Source: a bacterium (GTDB taxonomy: Bacteria > JACRDZ01 > JAJRWM01). Taken from it: a stretch of 7,471 nt of DNA. Below, in pieces: positions 1-6,258 of this stretch; the stretch's first letter is position 1; every line of letters starts with the position of its first letter. The notes below the pieces were generated by a model that was given only the letters and a program-made list of their open reading frames with translations, was not told where the DNA came from and searched no databases. The stretch is taken from positions 1 to 7,471 of the forward strand of contig JAJRWM010000058.1 in NCBI GenBank assembly GCA_024276815.1, read 5' to 3'. The translations under genes and the position numbers were made by a program.

Positions 1-12
1 AGCGTATTGCGA

Positions 13-171
13 TCAGATGTAAGGCAAAATCGCCCCCTCGGCCCCCTGAAAAAACTTCAAATGGTCTTCGGCAAGTTCCTTTGTAAACCAGAAAACGCTA
101 TCAATTTCAATATTCCAATAAACAATCAGAGAAGCAAACAGCCCTGCCAAATCGGACTTTTTGATTGACAA
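13..171 (-). CDS. Possible small ORF or gene remnant, 52 residues
   Basis: An open frame reads on the minus strand from a TTG at 171 to a TGA at 15-13. The peptide begins MSIKKSDLAG, has a hydrophobic middle (LFASLIVYWN) and ends GAEGAILPYI. The amino acid mix (aromatic residues, EIDSVFWFTKELAEDHLKFF) looks protein-like rather than random. However, no Shine-Dalgarno sequence precedes the TTG, the frame is short, and the plus-strand promoter of the rhodanese gene lies over its start. It could be a real small protein, the decayed 3' part of an older gene, or chance. I do not recognise a family. Confidence 0.2.
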   Translation of the reverse strand: MSIKKSDLAGLFASLIVYWNIEIDSVFWFTKELAEDHLKFFQGAEGAILPYI

Positions 172-194
172 AAAAATTAAAAAGGGGATACAGT
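165..194 (+). promoter_or_regulatory. Sigma70-like promoter of the rhodanese gene
   Basis: A perfect -35 box TTGACA (165-170) is followed after 18 bp by TACAGT (189-194), a four-of-six match to TATAAT that keeps the key A and final T. The predicted transcript would start near 201 and have a leader of roughly 90 nt before the ATG at 289. No other promoter candidate of this quality lies upstream of the gene. Confidence 0.55.
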
Positions 195-277
195 CTGGAT
201 TATCTGTTGTTTTTTAGGTTATACGGAGATGCGAATCGCCTGTTTTAAGTGATTGACGTCTCAACAAATAGTGAAAG

Positions 278-283
278 GGAGGA
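278..283 (+). promoter_or_regulatory. Ribosome binding site that fixes the rhodanese start
   Basis: A GGGAGG run lies a few bases before the ATG at 289. It makes that ATG the start instead of the in-frame TTG at 253, which has no comparable purine run. Confidence 0.7.
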
Positions 284-288
284 AGTTC

Positions 289-1110
289 ATGTCGAAGTTT
301 CGTGTTTTGTCTGGAACAGTTTTCACCATCGTGCTGGTAGTGGCTACATTAGTCGCGGCGAATGCGGAAGATTTTCCGTTGAGAGCGAAATATCCTGATC
401 TGGTGCCAATTTCCACCGAAGAATTAGCCGCCCGGTATGACGACGTGATTATTGTCGATGCCCGCAACAAAATGGAATACAATGTTATCCACATGAAAGG
501 CGCCGCTAATTTTTTGGTCGGAAAAATGAAAAAGGTTAACCTGTTAACTCTTCGGGCGGAAAAAGGTGATAAGACGATAGTCTTCTATTGTAATGGTCAC
601 ACCTGTTCGAAAAGCTATAAAGCTTCAGCGAAAGCCAGAAAGTTCGGTGTCGAGAATACGAAGGTATACGACGCCGGGATTTTTAGCTGGGCTAAGGCTC
701 ATCCGGAAAAAGCGATCTTCTTTGGCAAAGAGCTTAACGCTGAAACAGTGAAAGATTTTATCCAGCAAAAAGCTGACGCTAAGACCGCCTCCATTCCCAC
801 AGCTGATTTATTGGCGAAGATCCAAGAAGGCTATACCCTGATCGATATCCGCGATAAAAATGAGGCCAAAGAAAAACCAATTAACATTGAAGGCAAGAAA
901 AACATTAGCTTTGATCTTCTGGTTAAAATGATGGAGCAGGATAGCCCTACCGTCCCCAAAAGTAAAATCGTTTTCATTGATAATGTTGGCAAGCAGGTTG
1001 CCTGGTTGCATTTTTACTTAAAAAAATACGATCGTTCCGACTTTTATTTCCTCAAGGGCGGCGTTAAAGCCTGGTTCGGTGACGGCTACGACAGCAAAGG
1101 GAATAAATAA
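289..1110 (+). CDS. Secreted tandem rhodanese-domain protein (second domain lacks the catalytic Cys)
   Basis: A 273-residue exported protein with two rhodanese-like domains. Rhodaneses carry sulfur as a persulfide on an active-site cysteine; the physiological acceptor here is unknown. Residues 1-26 form a signal peptide: a Lys/Arg start, a hydrophobic run, then Ala-Asn-Ala before Glu-Asp, a type I peptidase site. Domain 1 (about 38-150) has the VDAR strand and the active loop YCNGHTCSKSYKAS with Cys101 as the likely persulfide carrier and a second Cys at 106. Domain 2 (about 167-264) has IDIRD and the terminal GGVKAW motif, but Asp231 stands where the catalytic Cys is expected, so it is probably structural or ligand-binding. 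The frame can be extended to a TTG at 253, but the ATG at 289 has the GGGAGG ribosome site 7 nt upstream and starts exactly at the signal peptide. It stands alone, converging with lpd. The specific function cannot be inferred from context. Confidence 0.85.
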   Translation: MSKFRVLSGTVFTIVLVVATLVAANAEDFPLRAKYPDLVPISTEELAARYDDVIIVDARNKMEYNVIHMKGAANFLVGKMKKVNLLTLRAEKGDKTIVFYCNGHTCSKSYKASAKARKFGVENTKVYDAGIFSWAKAHPEKAIFFGKELNAETVKDFIQQKADAKTASIPTADLLAKIQEGYTLIDIRDKNEAKEKPINIEGKKNISFDLLVKMMEQDSPTVPKSKIVFIDNVGKQVAWLHFYLKKYDRSDFYFLKGGVKAWFGDGYDSKGNK

Positions 1111-1133
1111 ATTTAGCGAGCAACTTTCTTCAT

Positions 1134-1163
1134 AAGGAGATAACCTTTTTCCATTGTCTCCTT
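1134..1163 (+). terminator. Hairpin downstream of the rhodanese gene, possible terminator
   Basis: AAGGAGATAA (1134-1143) pairs with TTGTCTCCTT (1154-1163), a 10-bp stem including one G-T pair, around a 10-nt pyrimidine-rich loop. It lies 23 nt after the stop codon. The bases after it are G-rich (GGGGGCG), not a U run, so it is not a classical intrinsic terminator. It could act as an RNA end-protecting hairpin or a factor-dependent stop. Confidence 0.4.
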
Positions 1164-1280
1164 GGGGGCGTTTCAGAGTGTTTAACGTTCAAAGCAAGGA
1201 CCCAGGGGACCCCTTTCTTCGAAAAGAAGTAGAGTTCAACTTTACACTTGGTTGCACTTTGCTTTAAACGAGCAACTCTT
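1164..1280. other. Gene-free stretch before the tandem repeats
   Basis: No coding frame or RNA gene is visible. It contains short self-complementary pieces: AGGGGACCCCT at 1204-1214, CTTC/GAAG around GAAAA just after it, and GTTGC (1251-1255) with GCAAC (1272-1276). The block looks like structured intergenic DNA, possibly diverged material related to the repeats that follow, but I cannot show that. Confidence 0.35.
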
Positions 1281-1436
1281 TGCGAGTGGAATTAATGTGC
1301 CGAAGGCAAGCATCCCCAGGTCGTAGACCTGTTGCGAGTGGAATTAATGTGCCGAAGGCAAGCATCCCCAGGTCGTAGACCTGTTGCGAGTGGAATTAAT
1401 GTGCCAAAGGCAAGCATCCCCAGGTCGTAGACCTGC
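1281..1436. repeat. Three tandem 52-bp repeats, each with a hairpin
   Basis: Three adjacent units occupy 1281-1332, 1333-1384 and 1385-1436. Units 1 and 2 are identical; unit 3 differs by G to A at 1406 and by its last base. Each unit ends with CAGGTC GTA GACCTG, a perfect 6-bp inverted repeat with a 3-nt loop (1317-1331, 1369-1383, 1421-1435). A unit length of 52 is not a multiple of three and no frame stays open, so it is not coding. There are no unique spacers, so it is not CRISPR. It lies just downstream of lpd in the direction of lpd transcription. It resembles the palindromic dispersed intergenic repeats found in many bacterial genomes, but whether it recurs elsewhere cannot be seen from this window. 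Confidence 0.9.
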
Positions 1437-1461
1437 TAAAACAGGACGAGGCCCTGTTTTA
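1437..1461 (-). terminator. Terminator-like hairpin overlapping the lpd stop codon
   Basis: TAAAACAGG (1437-1445) pairs with CCTGTTTTA (1453-1461), a 9-bp stem with a 7-nt loop. The lpd stop codon TAA (complement of 1459-1461) is the first part of the stem. The A-rich and U-rich arms give a short U tract on either strand, so it could end lpd transcription. A plus-strand stop is also possible, helped by the T-rich bases that follow. The U tract is short, so efficiency is uncertain. Confidence 0.6.
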
Positions 1462-2862
1462 ACGTTTTCTCTTTTTGGCTAAATGGATGGAAAGCCCGTG
1501 TACATCCTCGGCGGCTTCCATGACCGCTTCCGGCAGGGTGGGATGGGCGTGGATTGTTCCGGCGATATCCTTGGCCGTCAACCTGTGGCGGATTGCCAGG
1601 GCGATTTCCCCGATCAGGTCGGTAGCGTGAGGACCGATAATCTGCCCGCCCAAAACCACGTCGCTCTCAGCGTCGCAAGTCAGACGCACCATGCCTTCCG
1701 TCTCCCCCATCGTGACGGCTTTGCCCAAACCCCGGAAATTGAAAGTACCCTCTTTAACCTCAAGACCTTTTTCCTTGGCCTTGGCCGCCGTCAGACCAAC
1801 CGAGGCGATTTCCGGATGGGTAAAGATACAGCTTGGGACAACTTCATAATCGATTTCCACAACGTGTCCCAGAGCGTTCTCGGCGGCTACCAGCCCCTGG
1901 GCGCTGGCCAGGTGGGCCAGCATTATTTTGGCTGTCACATCGCCGATGGCAAAGACATGCTTAACATTGGTCCGGCACCGCTCATCAATTTCTATGGCGC
2001 CCCGCTGGCTTAACCGCACGCCGGCGTTTTCCAGTACCAGCCCCTTGGTGTTGAGACTGCGTCCGATAGAAATCAACGACATCTCAGCCTCGATTTCCTT
2101 ACCGTTATCCAGAGTCGCCTTAATACCGCCGCTTTGTTTGTCGATTTGCTCGATCCTGGTTTTGGTATGAATAACGACGCCGCTCTTCTTCATGATCGTG
2201 GCCAGCCGGCGGGCGATCTGGATATCCTCGGTCGGGATGATCTGGGGCATCATCTCGACAATCGTGACCTGACAGCCCAGTTCGTTCAGGATGCAGGCGA
2301 ACTCGCAGCCAATAACCCCGCCCCCGACAATCAGGATGGATTCCGGCACGCTTTCCAGGTTTAACGCCTCGTTGGAGGTGATAACCCGCTGGCCGTCAAT
2401 ACCGAACACCGGGATGTTAGCCGGCTCGCTGCCGGTCGCTATGATAATATTGCTGGCGGTGATCTCCGAAACGACCTCACCGTTTTTCACGCTGATTGTG
2501 TTTTGGTCTGTGAAACTCCCGGCGCCCTTGATTACCTCAACACCGTAACTTTGACAAAGCTGGCCGATGCCGCCGACCAGGTTCTCGACGATCTCGTTTT
2601 TCCTGGCCATGATCTTGGCAAAGTCATAAACGACCTCATCCACCAAAACGCCAAATTCAGCCGCCTCGCGGGTTTGAGCCAGGACCTTGACGCTGGCCAG
2701 CAAGGCCTTGGTTGGTATGCAGCCGCGGTTTAAACAGGTGCCGCCCAGTTTATCTTTTTCCACCAGCGCGACCTTGCCCCCAAGCTGGGCCGCCCTGATA
2801 GCCGCGACATAACCTCCGGGACCGCCGCCGATAACGATCAAATCATATTGGAAATCACTCAT
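1459..2862 (-). CDS. lpdA: Dihydrolipoyl dehydrogenase (E3)
   Basis: A 467-residue FAD-dependent enzyme that reoxidises dihydrolipoamide with NAD+ in the 2-oxoacid dehydrogenase and glycine cleavage complexes in the cytoplasm. The FAD-binding GGGPGG motif is at residues 12-17. The redox-active disulfide is Cys43-LNRG-Cys48. The NAD-binding GGGVIG motif is at 180-185. The second FAD motif is AIGDVTAKIMLAHLA. The C-terminal interface holds the catalytic pair His440 and Glu445 (HAHPTLPE). Length and all key residues match the family. The ATG at 2862 has GGAGG 6 nt upstream. The gene follows the SPOR gene by 48 nt on the same strand and is probably cotranscribed with it and argS, although a weak promoter in that AT-rich gap cannot be excluded. 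No E1 or E2 gene is in the window, so the partner complex is unknown. Mercuric reductase and glutathione reductase are less likely because the C-terminal HAHPT region is the E3 type. Confidence 0.95.
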   Translation of the reverse strand: MSDFQYDLIVIGGGPGGYVAAIRAAQLGGKVALVEKDKLGGTCLNRGCIPTKALLASVKVLAQTREAAEFGVLVDEVVYDFAKIMARKNEIVENLVGGIGQLCQSYGVEVIKGAGSFTDQNTISVKNGEVVSEITASNIIIATGSEPANIPVFGIDGQRVITSNEALNLESVPESILIVGGGVIGCEFACILNELGCQVTIVEMMPQIIPTEDIQIARRLATIMKKSGVVIHTKTRIEQIDKQSGGIKATLDNGKEIEAEMSLISIGRSLNTKGLVLENAGVRLSQRGAIEIDERCRTNVKHVFAIGDVTAKIMLAHLASAQGLVAAENALGHVVEIDYEVVPSCIFTHPEIASVGLTAAKAKEKGLEVKEGTFNFRGLGKAVTMGETEGMVRLTCDAESDVVLGGQIIGPHATDLIGEIALAIRHRLTAKDIAGTIHAHPTLPEAVMEAAEDVHGLSIHLAKKRKR

Positions 2863-2911
2863 ATCAATCCTCCGGGAAAAATAACTTTCAGTTCAAAGAT
2901 ATTCAAATTAT

Positions 2912-3511
2912 TTATTTTCGGACAACAAAACTATCCAACTGATGCTCATCCTTAAGACGGGCTTTCATGGAGTTGGCTTCGGCCATGGTGGGGAATCCCC
3001 CCAGCTTGACCCGATACCAGAGGCCCTTATCACCCAGGTCTTTTTCCTCAACATAGGTAAAAAACCCTTTTTTCGAAAGCTCCCGACCGAATCGTTCCGC
3101 GTCTTCCCGTTTTTTAACCGAGGCGACCTGCAAGGTGTATTTTTCATACTTCTCAGTCGCTGTCGTTTCGACCGGCTTTGGCTGAGGCCTGGTTACCCGG
3201 GGTTTGTCTATAGCCGCCGTCGTCGTCTCAACCTCGGACAGAGACGTGTTGAAGGTCAGTTCCGCCTCGCCTTCGGTTTCCGGGTCTGGGTCCTCAGCCG
3301 CCGCTAAATCGGTCATTTCGGTTTTAGAGACATCTTCGCCAGCCGGCAAAGATGTCTCAGTGACAGCGAGACTGGCCGGCTCCTGGTTACGTCCTATTCG
3401 GATGCCCAATAAAAAACTGAATGATAAAAGCAGAATCGCGACTACAGATATAATGGCAATTTGCATAGAGCTTAAACTGAATATTATCAACTCGCCTTTG
3501 CTCCTGGCCAT
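2912..3511 (-). CDS. SPOR-domain membrane protein
   Basis: A 199-residue protein, probably anchored in the inner membrane. Residues about 17-37 form one hydrophobic helix followed by Arg-rich GIRIGRNQ, so the tail is likely periplasmic. Residues 40-120 are an acidic, Thr/Pro-rich linker of low complexity. Residues 124-198 form a SPOR domain (YTLQVASVKKREDAERF near the start, WYRVKLGGF in the second half). SPOR domains bind denuded glycan strands of septal peptidoglycan, so a role at the division site is likely by family knowledge. The ATG at 3511 comes 3 nt after the argS stop and its ribosome site (AAAGGA) lies inside the argS 3' end, which indicates translational coupling. It is not a recognisable FtsN, DedD or DamX ortholog; only the architecture is similar. 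Confidence 0.85.
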   Translation of the reverse strand: MARSKGELIIFSLSSMQIAIISVVAILLLSFSFLLGIRIGRNQEPASLAVTETSLPAGEDVSKTEMTDLAAAEDPDPETEGEAELTFNTSLSEVETTTAAIDKPRVTRPQPKPVETTATEKYEKYTLQVASVKKREDAERFGRELSKKGFFTYVEEKDLGDKGLWYRVKLGGFPTMAEANSMKARLKDEHQLDSFVVRK

Positions 3512-3514
3512 GCG

Positions 3515-5245
3515 TTACATCCTTTCCGGGGCCGTTACCCCTAGCAAATCCAAACCGTTATGAATTACTATCTTCAGGGCTTTCATCAATTTCAGACGAG
3601 CGTAACTCAATTCCTGATTTTCCCGATCCATTATTCTATGATGTTTGTAAAAACTATGGAAAATCGCCGCCATTTCCTGCAAGTAGGTCGTCAGATGATG
3701 CGGCTCGTCGCTCTTAGCGCATTTTATCACCAATTCAGGAAACGCGGCCAGTTTTTTTATCAGATCTCTTTCGCCCTCCGTGGTTAATAAATCAACCTTG
3801 GCCGTTGGAATGTCAGCTTCATTAAAACCATATTCAGCCATATTTCTGAAGATGGAACAAATCCGGGCGTGAGCGTACTGAACATAAAAAACAGGGTTAT
3901 CGCTGGACTGTTTTTTGGCCAGTTCCAGGTCAAACTCCATCTGGCTGTCCGGCCCCCGCATGTTAAAAAAGTAGCGCACAGCGTCACTGCCGACTTCATC
4001 CAACACTTCCTTGAGGGTGATGAACTCGCCGGCCCTGGTACTCATTTTTACCGGCGCGCCGTCACGTAAAAGGCTGACCAGTTGATAGACAATTAAATGA
4101 AGACTGTCCGGGGAATAGCCCAGCGCTTCGACCATGGCCTTCATACGGGGCTGATAGCCATGATGGTCATGCCCCCAGATATCGATCAGGGTCTCAAAGC
4201 CCCGTTCGTATTTATTTTTGTGGTAAGCGATATCCCCGGCCAGGTAGGTCGGCACTCCCTGACTGTTAACTACCACCCGGTCCTGCTCTTCCCACTCTCC
4301 GGTCTTTAACCAGGCGGCCCCGTCTTTTTGATAAACAGCCTTTCTGCTCTTTAAATATTCCAGGCATTCTTCGACTTTATTAGTGTCGTGGAGTTCCCGT
4401 TTCTCACTGAACCAGTGATCAAACTCAACCTTGAATTCAGCCAGATCAGACCTGATACCGGCGAGGATCATTTCCACGGCGTAATTGATGAAAAACTCCG
4501 AATCCGCCGCCTCGTTTCGATATTTATCACCCTGTTCATTTTTAAGCTGTTTCGCTATTTCAACCAGGTAGCGTCCCCGGTAACCTTCCGCGGGCAGACT
4601 GGCTTCAACCCCCAGTTCCTGAAGATAGCGGGCGTGAAGCGATTTACCCAGGAGCCCCATCTGGCGCCCGGCGTCGTTAATGTAATATTCTCTCCAGACG
4701 TCGAAGCCGGCCAGCCGCAAAACCCGGGCCAGAGAGTCGCCGTAAGCGGCGCTGCGGCCGTGGCCGATATGCAGAGGGCCGGTGGGGTTGGCGCTGACGA
4801 ATTCCACCATCACCTTTCGCTTTTGACCATAGTCAGAAGAACCGTAGCCGGCACCCTGTTCATTGATTATTTTGACCATGGTCGCCCAGAATTTGTCTTT
4901 CATGGTAAAATTGATAAAACCTGGACCGGCCAGAAAATCAGCGGGCTTAAAAACCATCCTCCCCGCTTCGATTTCCAGGGCGGTAAAGTCCTCCCAGAAG
5001 GGCGAGACTTCCCTGAAGAGTTCGGCGAGAATCATTTCAGCGATTTTACGGGGATTGTTTTGGGCCGCTTTGGCTAACTGCAAGGCGACCGGGGTGGAGA
5101 ATTCCCCGAAAGAGGAATTGGCCGGTATTTCAATAACAACTTCCGGAAGACGATCAACCTCCAGGTTTAATTTGCCGGACTTTGCCAGGCTGATAATAGC
5201 CTGTTTTATCTTTTCCGCCAGTTGTTTTTTAAAGTGGATCAGCAC
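3515..5245 (-). CDS. argS: Arginine-tRNA ligase
   Basis: A 576-residue class I aminoacyl-tRNA synthetase that charges tRNA-Arg in the cytoplasm. The N-terminal tRNA D-loop domain covers roughly residues 1-110. The ATP-binding HIGH motif (NPTGPLHIGHGR) has HIGH at 159-162. The second signature is KMST at 400-403, a variant of KMSK also seen in other bacterial ArgRS. The C-terminal DALR anticodon-binding domain ends the protein. Size is normal. The frame runs on to a TTG at 5299, but that TTG is the first half of the -35 box TTGACA. The GTG at 5245 has a GGGGGG ribosome site 5 nt upstream and lies downstream of the predicted transcript start, so I take GTG 5245. It is the first gene of an argS, SPOR, lpd transcription unit and diverges from the GT2 gene. 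Confidence 0.93.
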   Translation of the reverse strand: MLIHFKKQLAEKIKQAIISLAKSGKLNLEVDRLPEVVIEIPANSSFGEFSTPVALQLAKAAQNNPRKIAEMILAELFREVSPFWEDFTALEIEAGRMVFKPADFLAGPGFINFTMKDKFWATMVKIINEQGAGYGSSDYGQKRKVMVEFVSANPTGPLHIGHGRSAAYGDSLARVLRLAGFDVWREYYINDAGRQMGLLGKSLHARYLQELGVEASLPAEGYRGRYLVEIAKQLKNEQGDKYRNEAADSEFFINYAVEMILAGIRSDLAEFKVEFDHWFSEKRELHDTNKVEECLEYLKSRKAVYQKDGAAWLKTGEWEEQDRVVVNSQGVPTYLAGDIAYHKNKYERGFETLIDIWGHDHHGYQPRMKAMVEALGYSPDSLHLIVYQLVSLLRDGAPVKMSTRAGEFITLKEVLDEVGSDAVRYFFNMRGPDSQMEFDLELAKKQSSDNPVFYVQYAHARICSIFRNMAEYGFNEADIPTAKVDLLTTEGERDLIKKLAAFPELVIKCAKSDEPHHLTTYLQEMAAIFHSFYKHHRIMDRENQELSYARLKLMKALKIVIHNGLDLLGVTAPERM

Positions 5246-5256
5246 TAGAACCCCCC
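5246..5256 (-). promoter_or_regulatory. Ribosome binding site that fixes the argS GTG start
   Basis: Six G residues (complement of 5251-5256) lie 5 nt before GTG 5245. The spacing is normal although the core is G-only rather than AGGAGG. Confidence 0.55.
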
Positions 5257-5270
5257 GTAAAATCCAGCAA

Positions 5271-5299
5271 ACTTTAGCACGCCCACCCCGCGTTGTCAA
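5271..5299 (-). promoter_or_regulatory. Strong sigma70-like promoter of the argS operon
   Basis: Read on the minus strand, TTGACA (5299-5294) is followed after exactly 17 bp by TAAAGT (5276-5271), matching five of six bases of the consensus only at the -35 side fully and four of six at the -10. Transcription should begin near 5264, leaving a short leader of about 20 nt before the GTG at 5245. Confidence 0.7.
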
Positions 5300-5334
5300 G
5301 CTCCATCGCTTCGCTAATTCACGATAGTAATAAC

Positions 5335-5362
5335 TTGCGTTTACAGGGCAATTCCTGTTAAT
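5335..5362 (+). promoter_or_regulatory. Possible promoter and operator of the GT2-ispF operon
   Basis: A weak -35-like TTGCGT (5335-5340) is followed after 16 bp by GTTAAT (5357-5362). The short inverted repeat ACAGG/CCTGT (5343-5347 and 5354-5358) lies in the spacer and could be a regulator site. If this promoter is used, the transcript would start only a few bases before the ATG at 5374. Another partial -35, TTGTCA, is at 5293-5298, back to back with the argS -35, but I see no good -10 for it. Confidence 0.25.
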
Positions 5363-5373
5363 CTTTTCACGTT

Positions 5374-6255
5374 ATGACTGAGAAAACAAACCATCCCGGC
5401 TTGAGCATTGTTCTACCTGTTTACAATGAGGAAATGGCGATTAAGGATGTGGTCGGGCGGCTCAAGGACGTTACCGGGAAAATCTCCCTGCCTACGGAAA
5501 TAATTGTCGTCGACGACGCATCCACCGATTCTTCCCCTCGACTGCTGGCCGGAATCAAAGGCATCAAGGTTATTACCCACGACCGTAATTTCGGCGAAGG
5601 CGCCGCCCGCAAGACCGGAACCAGGGCCGCCCAGTATGACCTGGTCGCGACCACAGACGCGGACGGCACCTACCCGGAAGAACCGCTCATCGAAATGGTG
5701 AAATATTTCCCGCAATACGACATGGTCGTGGGCGCCCGGAAAAAAGAAGCCGGCAGTTTGAAACCGCTCCGCTGGCTGGTCAAGGAGTTTATCCGGCGGC
5801 TGGCCAGCTACGTCAGCGGCTACGATATTCCCGATCTCAATTCGGGTTTACGCATGTACAAAAGAGACGAGGCTCTAAAATTTTTCCGGATACTGCCGGA
5901 CGGTCATTCTCTGGTCAGCACCATAACGCTGGCCTTTTTCTGCAACGGTTACCGGGTCAAATATCTCGATATCGAGTATTATTCGCGAACCGGCCGGTCG
6001 TCTTTTCATCCCATAAAGGACACCTACGCCTATTTGCTGCTGGTGGTAAGAACCATCATGTATTTTCAGCCCTTGAAAATCTTTATGCCGGTATCGCTGG
6101 CGGTCTTTCTGGGCGGCACCGCCAGAACGCTCTACGACGCCTGGTATTTACATCGGATCAAAGAATCTGATATCATGTTCTTTCTGGCCGGTATCCTTAT
6201 TGGTATCCTGGGATTACTGGCTGACCTGATCGTCCGCACCACCAAGTGGGATTGA
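5374..6255 (+). CDS. GT2 glycosyltransferase, dolichol/polyprenyl-phosphate type
   Basis: A 293-residue family 2 glycosyltransferase that probably moves a sugar from a nucleotide donor to a polyprenyl phosphate or a related lipid acceptor at the inner membrane. Seen directly: the LSIVLPVYNEE start of the GT-A fold at 10-20, VVDDAS at 45-50, the metal-binding DAD at 95-97 within TTDADGTYP, DLNSGLRMY at 154-162, and GRSSFHPIKDT at 207-217. Two hydrophobic helices close the protein (about 234-250 and 267-287). This is the layout of DPM1-like or undecaprenyl-phosphate sugar transferases with a C-terminal anchor. The exact sugar cannot be told. The ATG at 5374 is the first possible start, because an in-frame TAA lies at 5359-5361. 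No ribosome site precedes it, which suggests a leaderless or weakly initiated message. It ends 3 nt before ispF, whose pathway makes the isoprenoid precursors of polyprenyl phosphate carriers. Confidence 0.88.
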   Translation: MTEKTNHPGLSIVLPVYNEEMAIKDVVGRLKDVTGKISLPTEIIVVDDASTDSSPRLLAGIKGIKVITHDRNFGEGAARKTGTRAAQYDLVATTDADGTYPEEPLIEMVKYFPQYDMVVGARKKEAGSLKPLRWLVKEFIRRLASYVSGYDIPDLNSGLRMYKRDEALKFFRILPDGHSLVSTITLAFFCNGYRVKYLDIEYYSRTGRSSFHPIKDTYAYLLLVVRTIMYFQPLKIFMPVSLAVFLGGTARTLYDAWYLHRIKESDIMFFLAGILIGILGLLADLIVRTTKWD

Positions 6256-6258
6256 CAA

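Noticed and set aside
1281-1436. CRISPR array
   Set aside because: The units follow one another directly with no unique spacers, and no cas gene is in the window.
4388-5077. 229-codon plus-strand open frame opposite argS
   Set aside because: It is the antisense shadow of a well-conserved argS and has no family-like motif; the same applies to the plus-strand frames opposite lpd (1483-2733).
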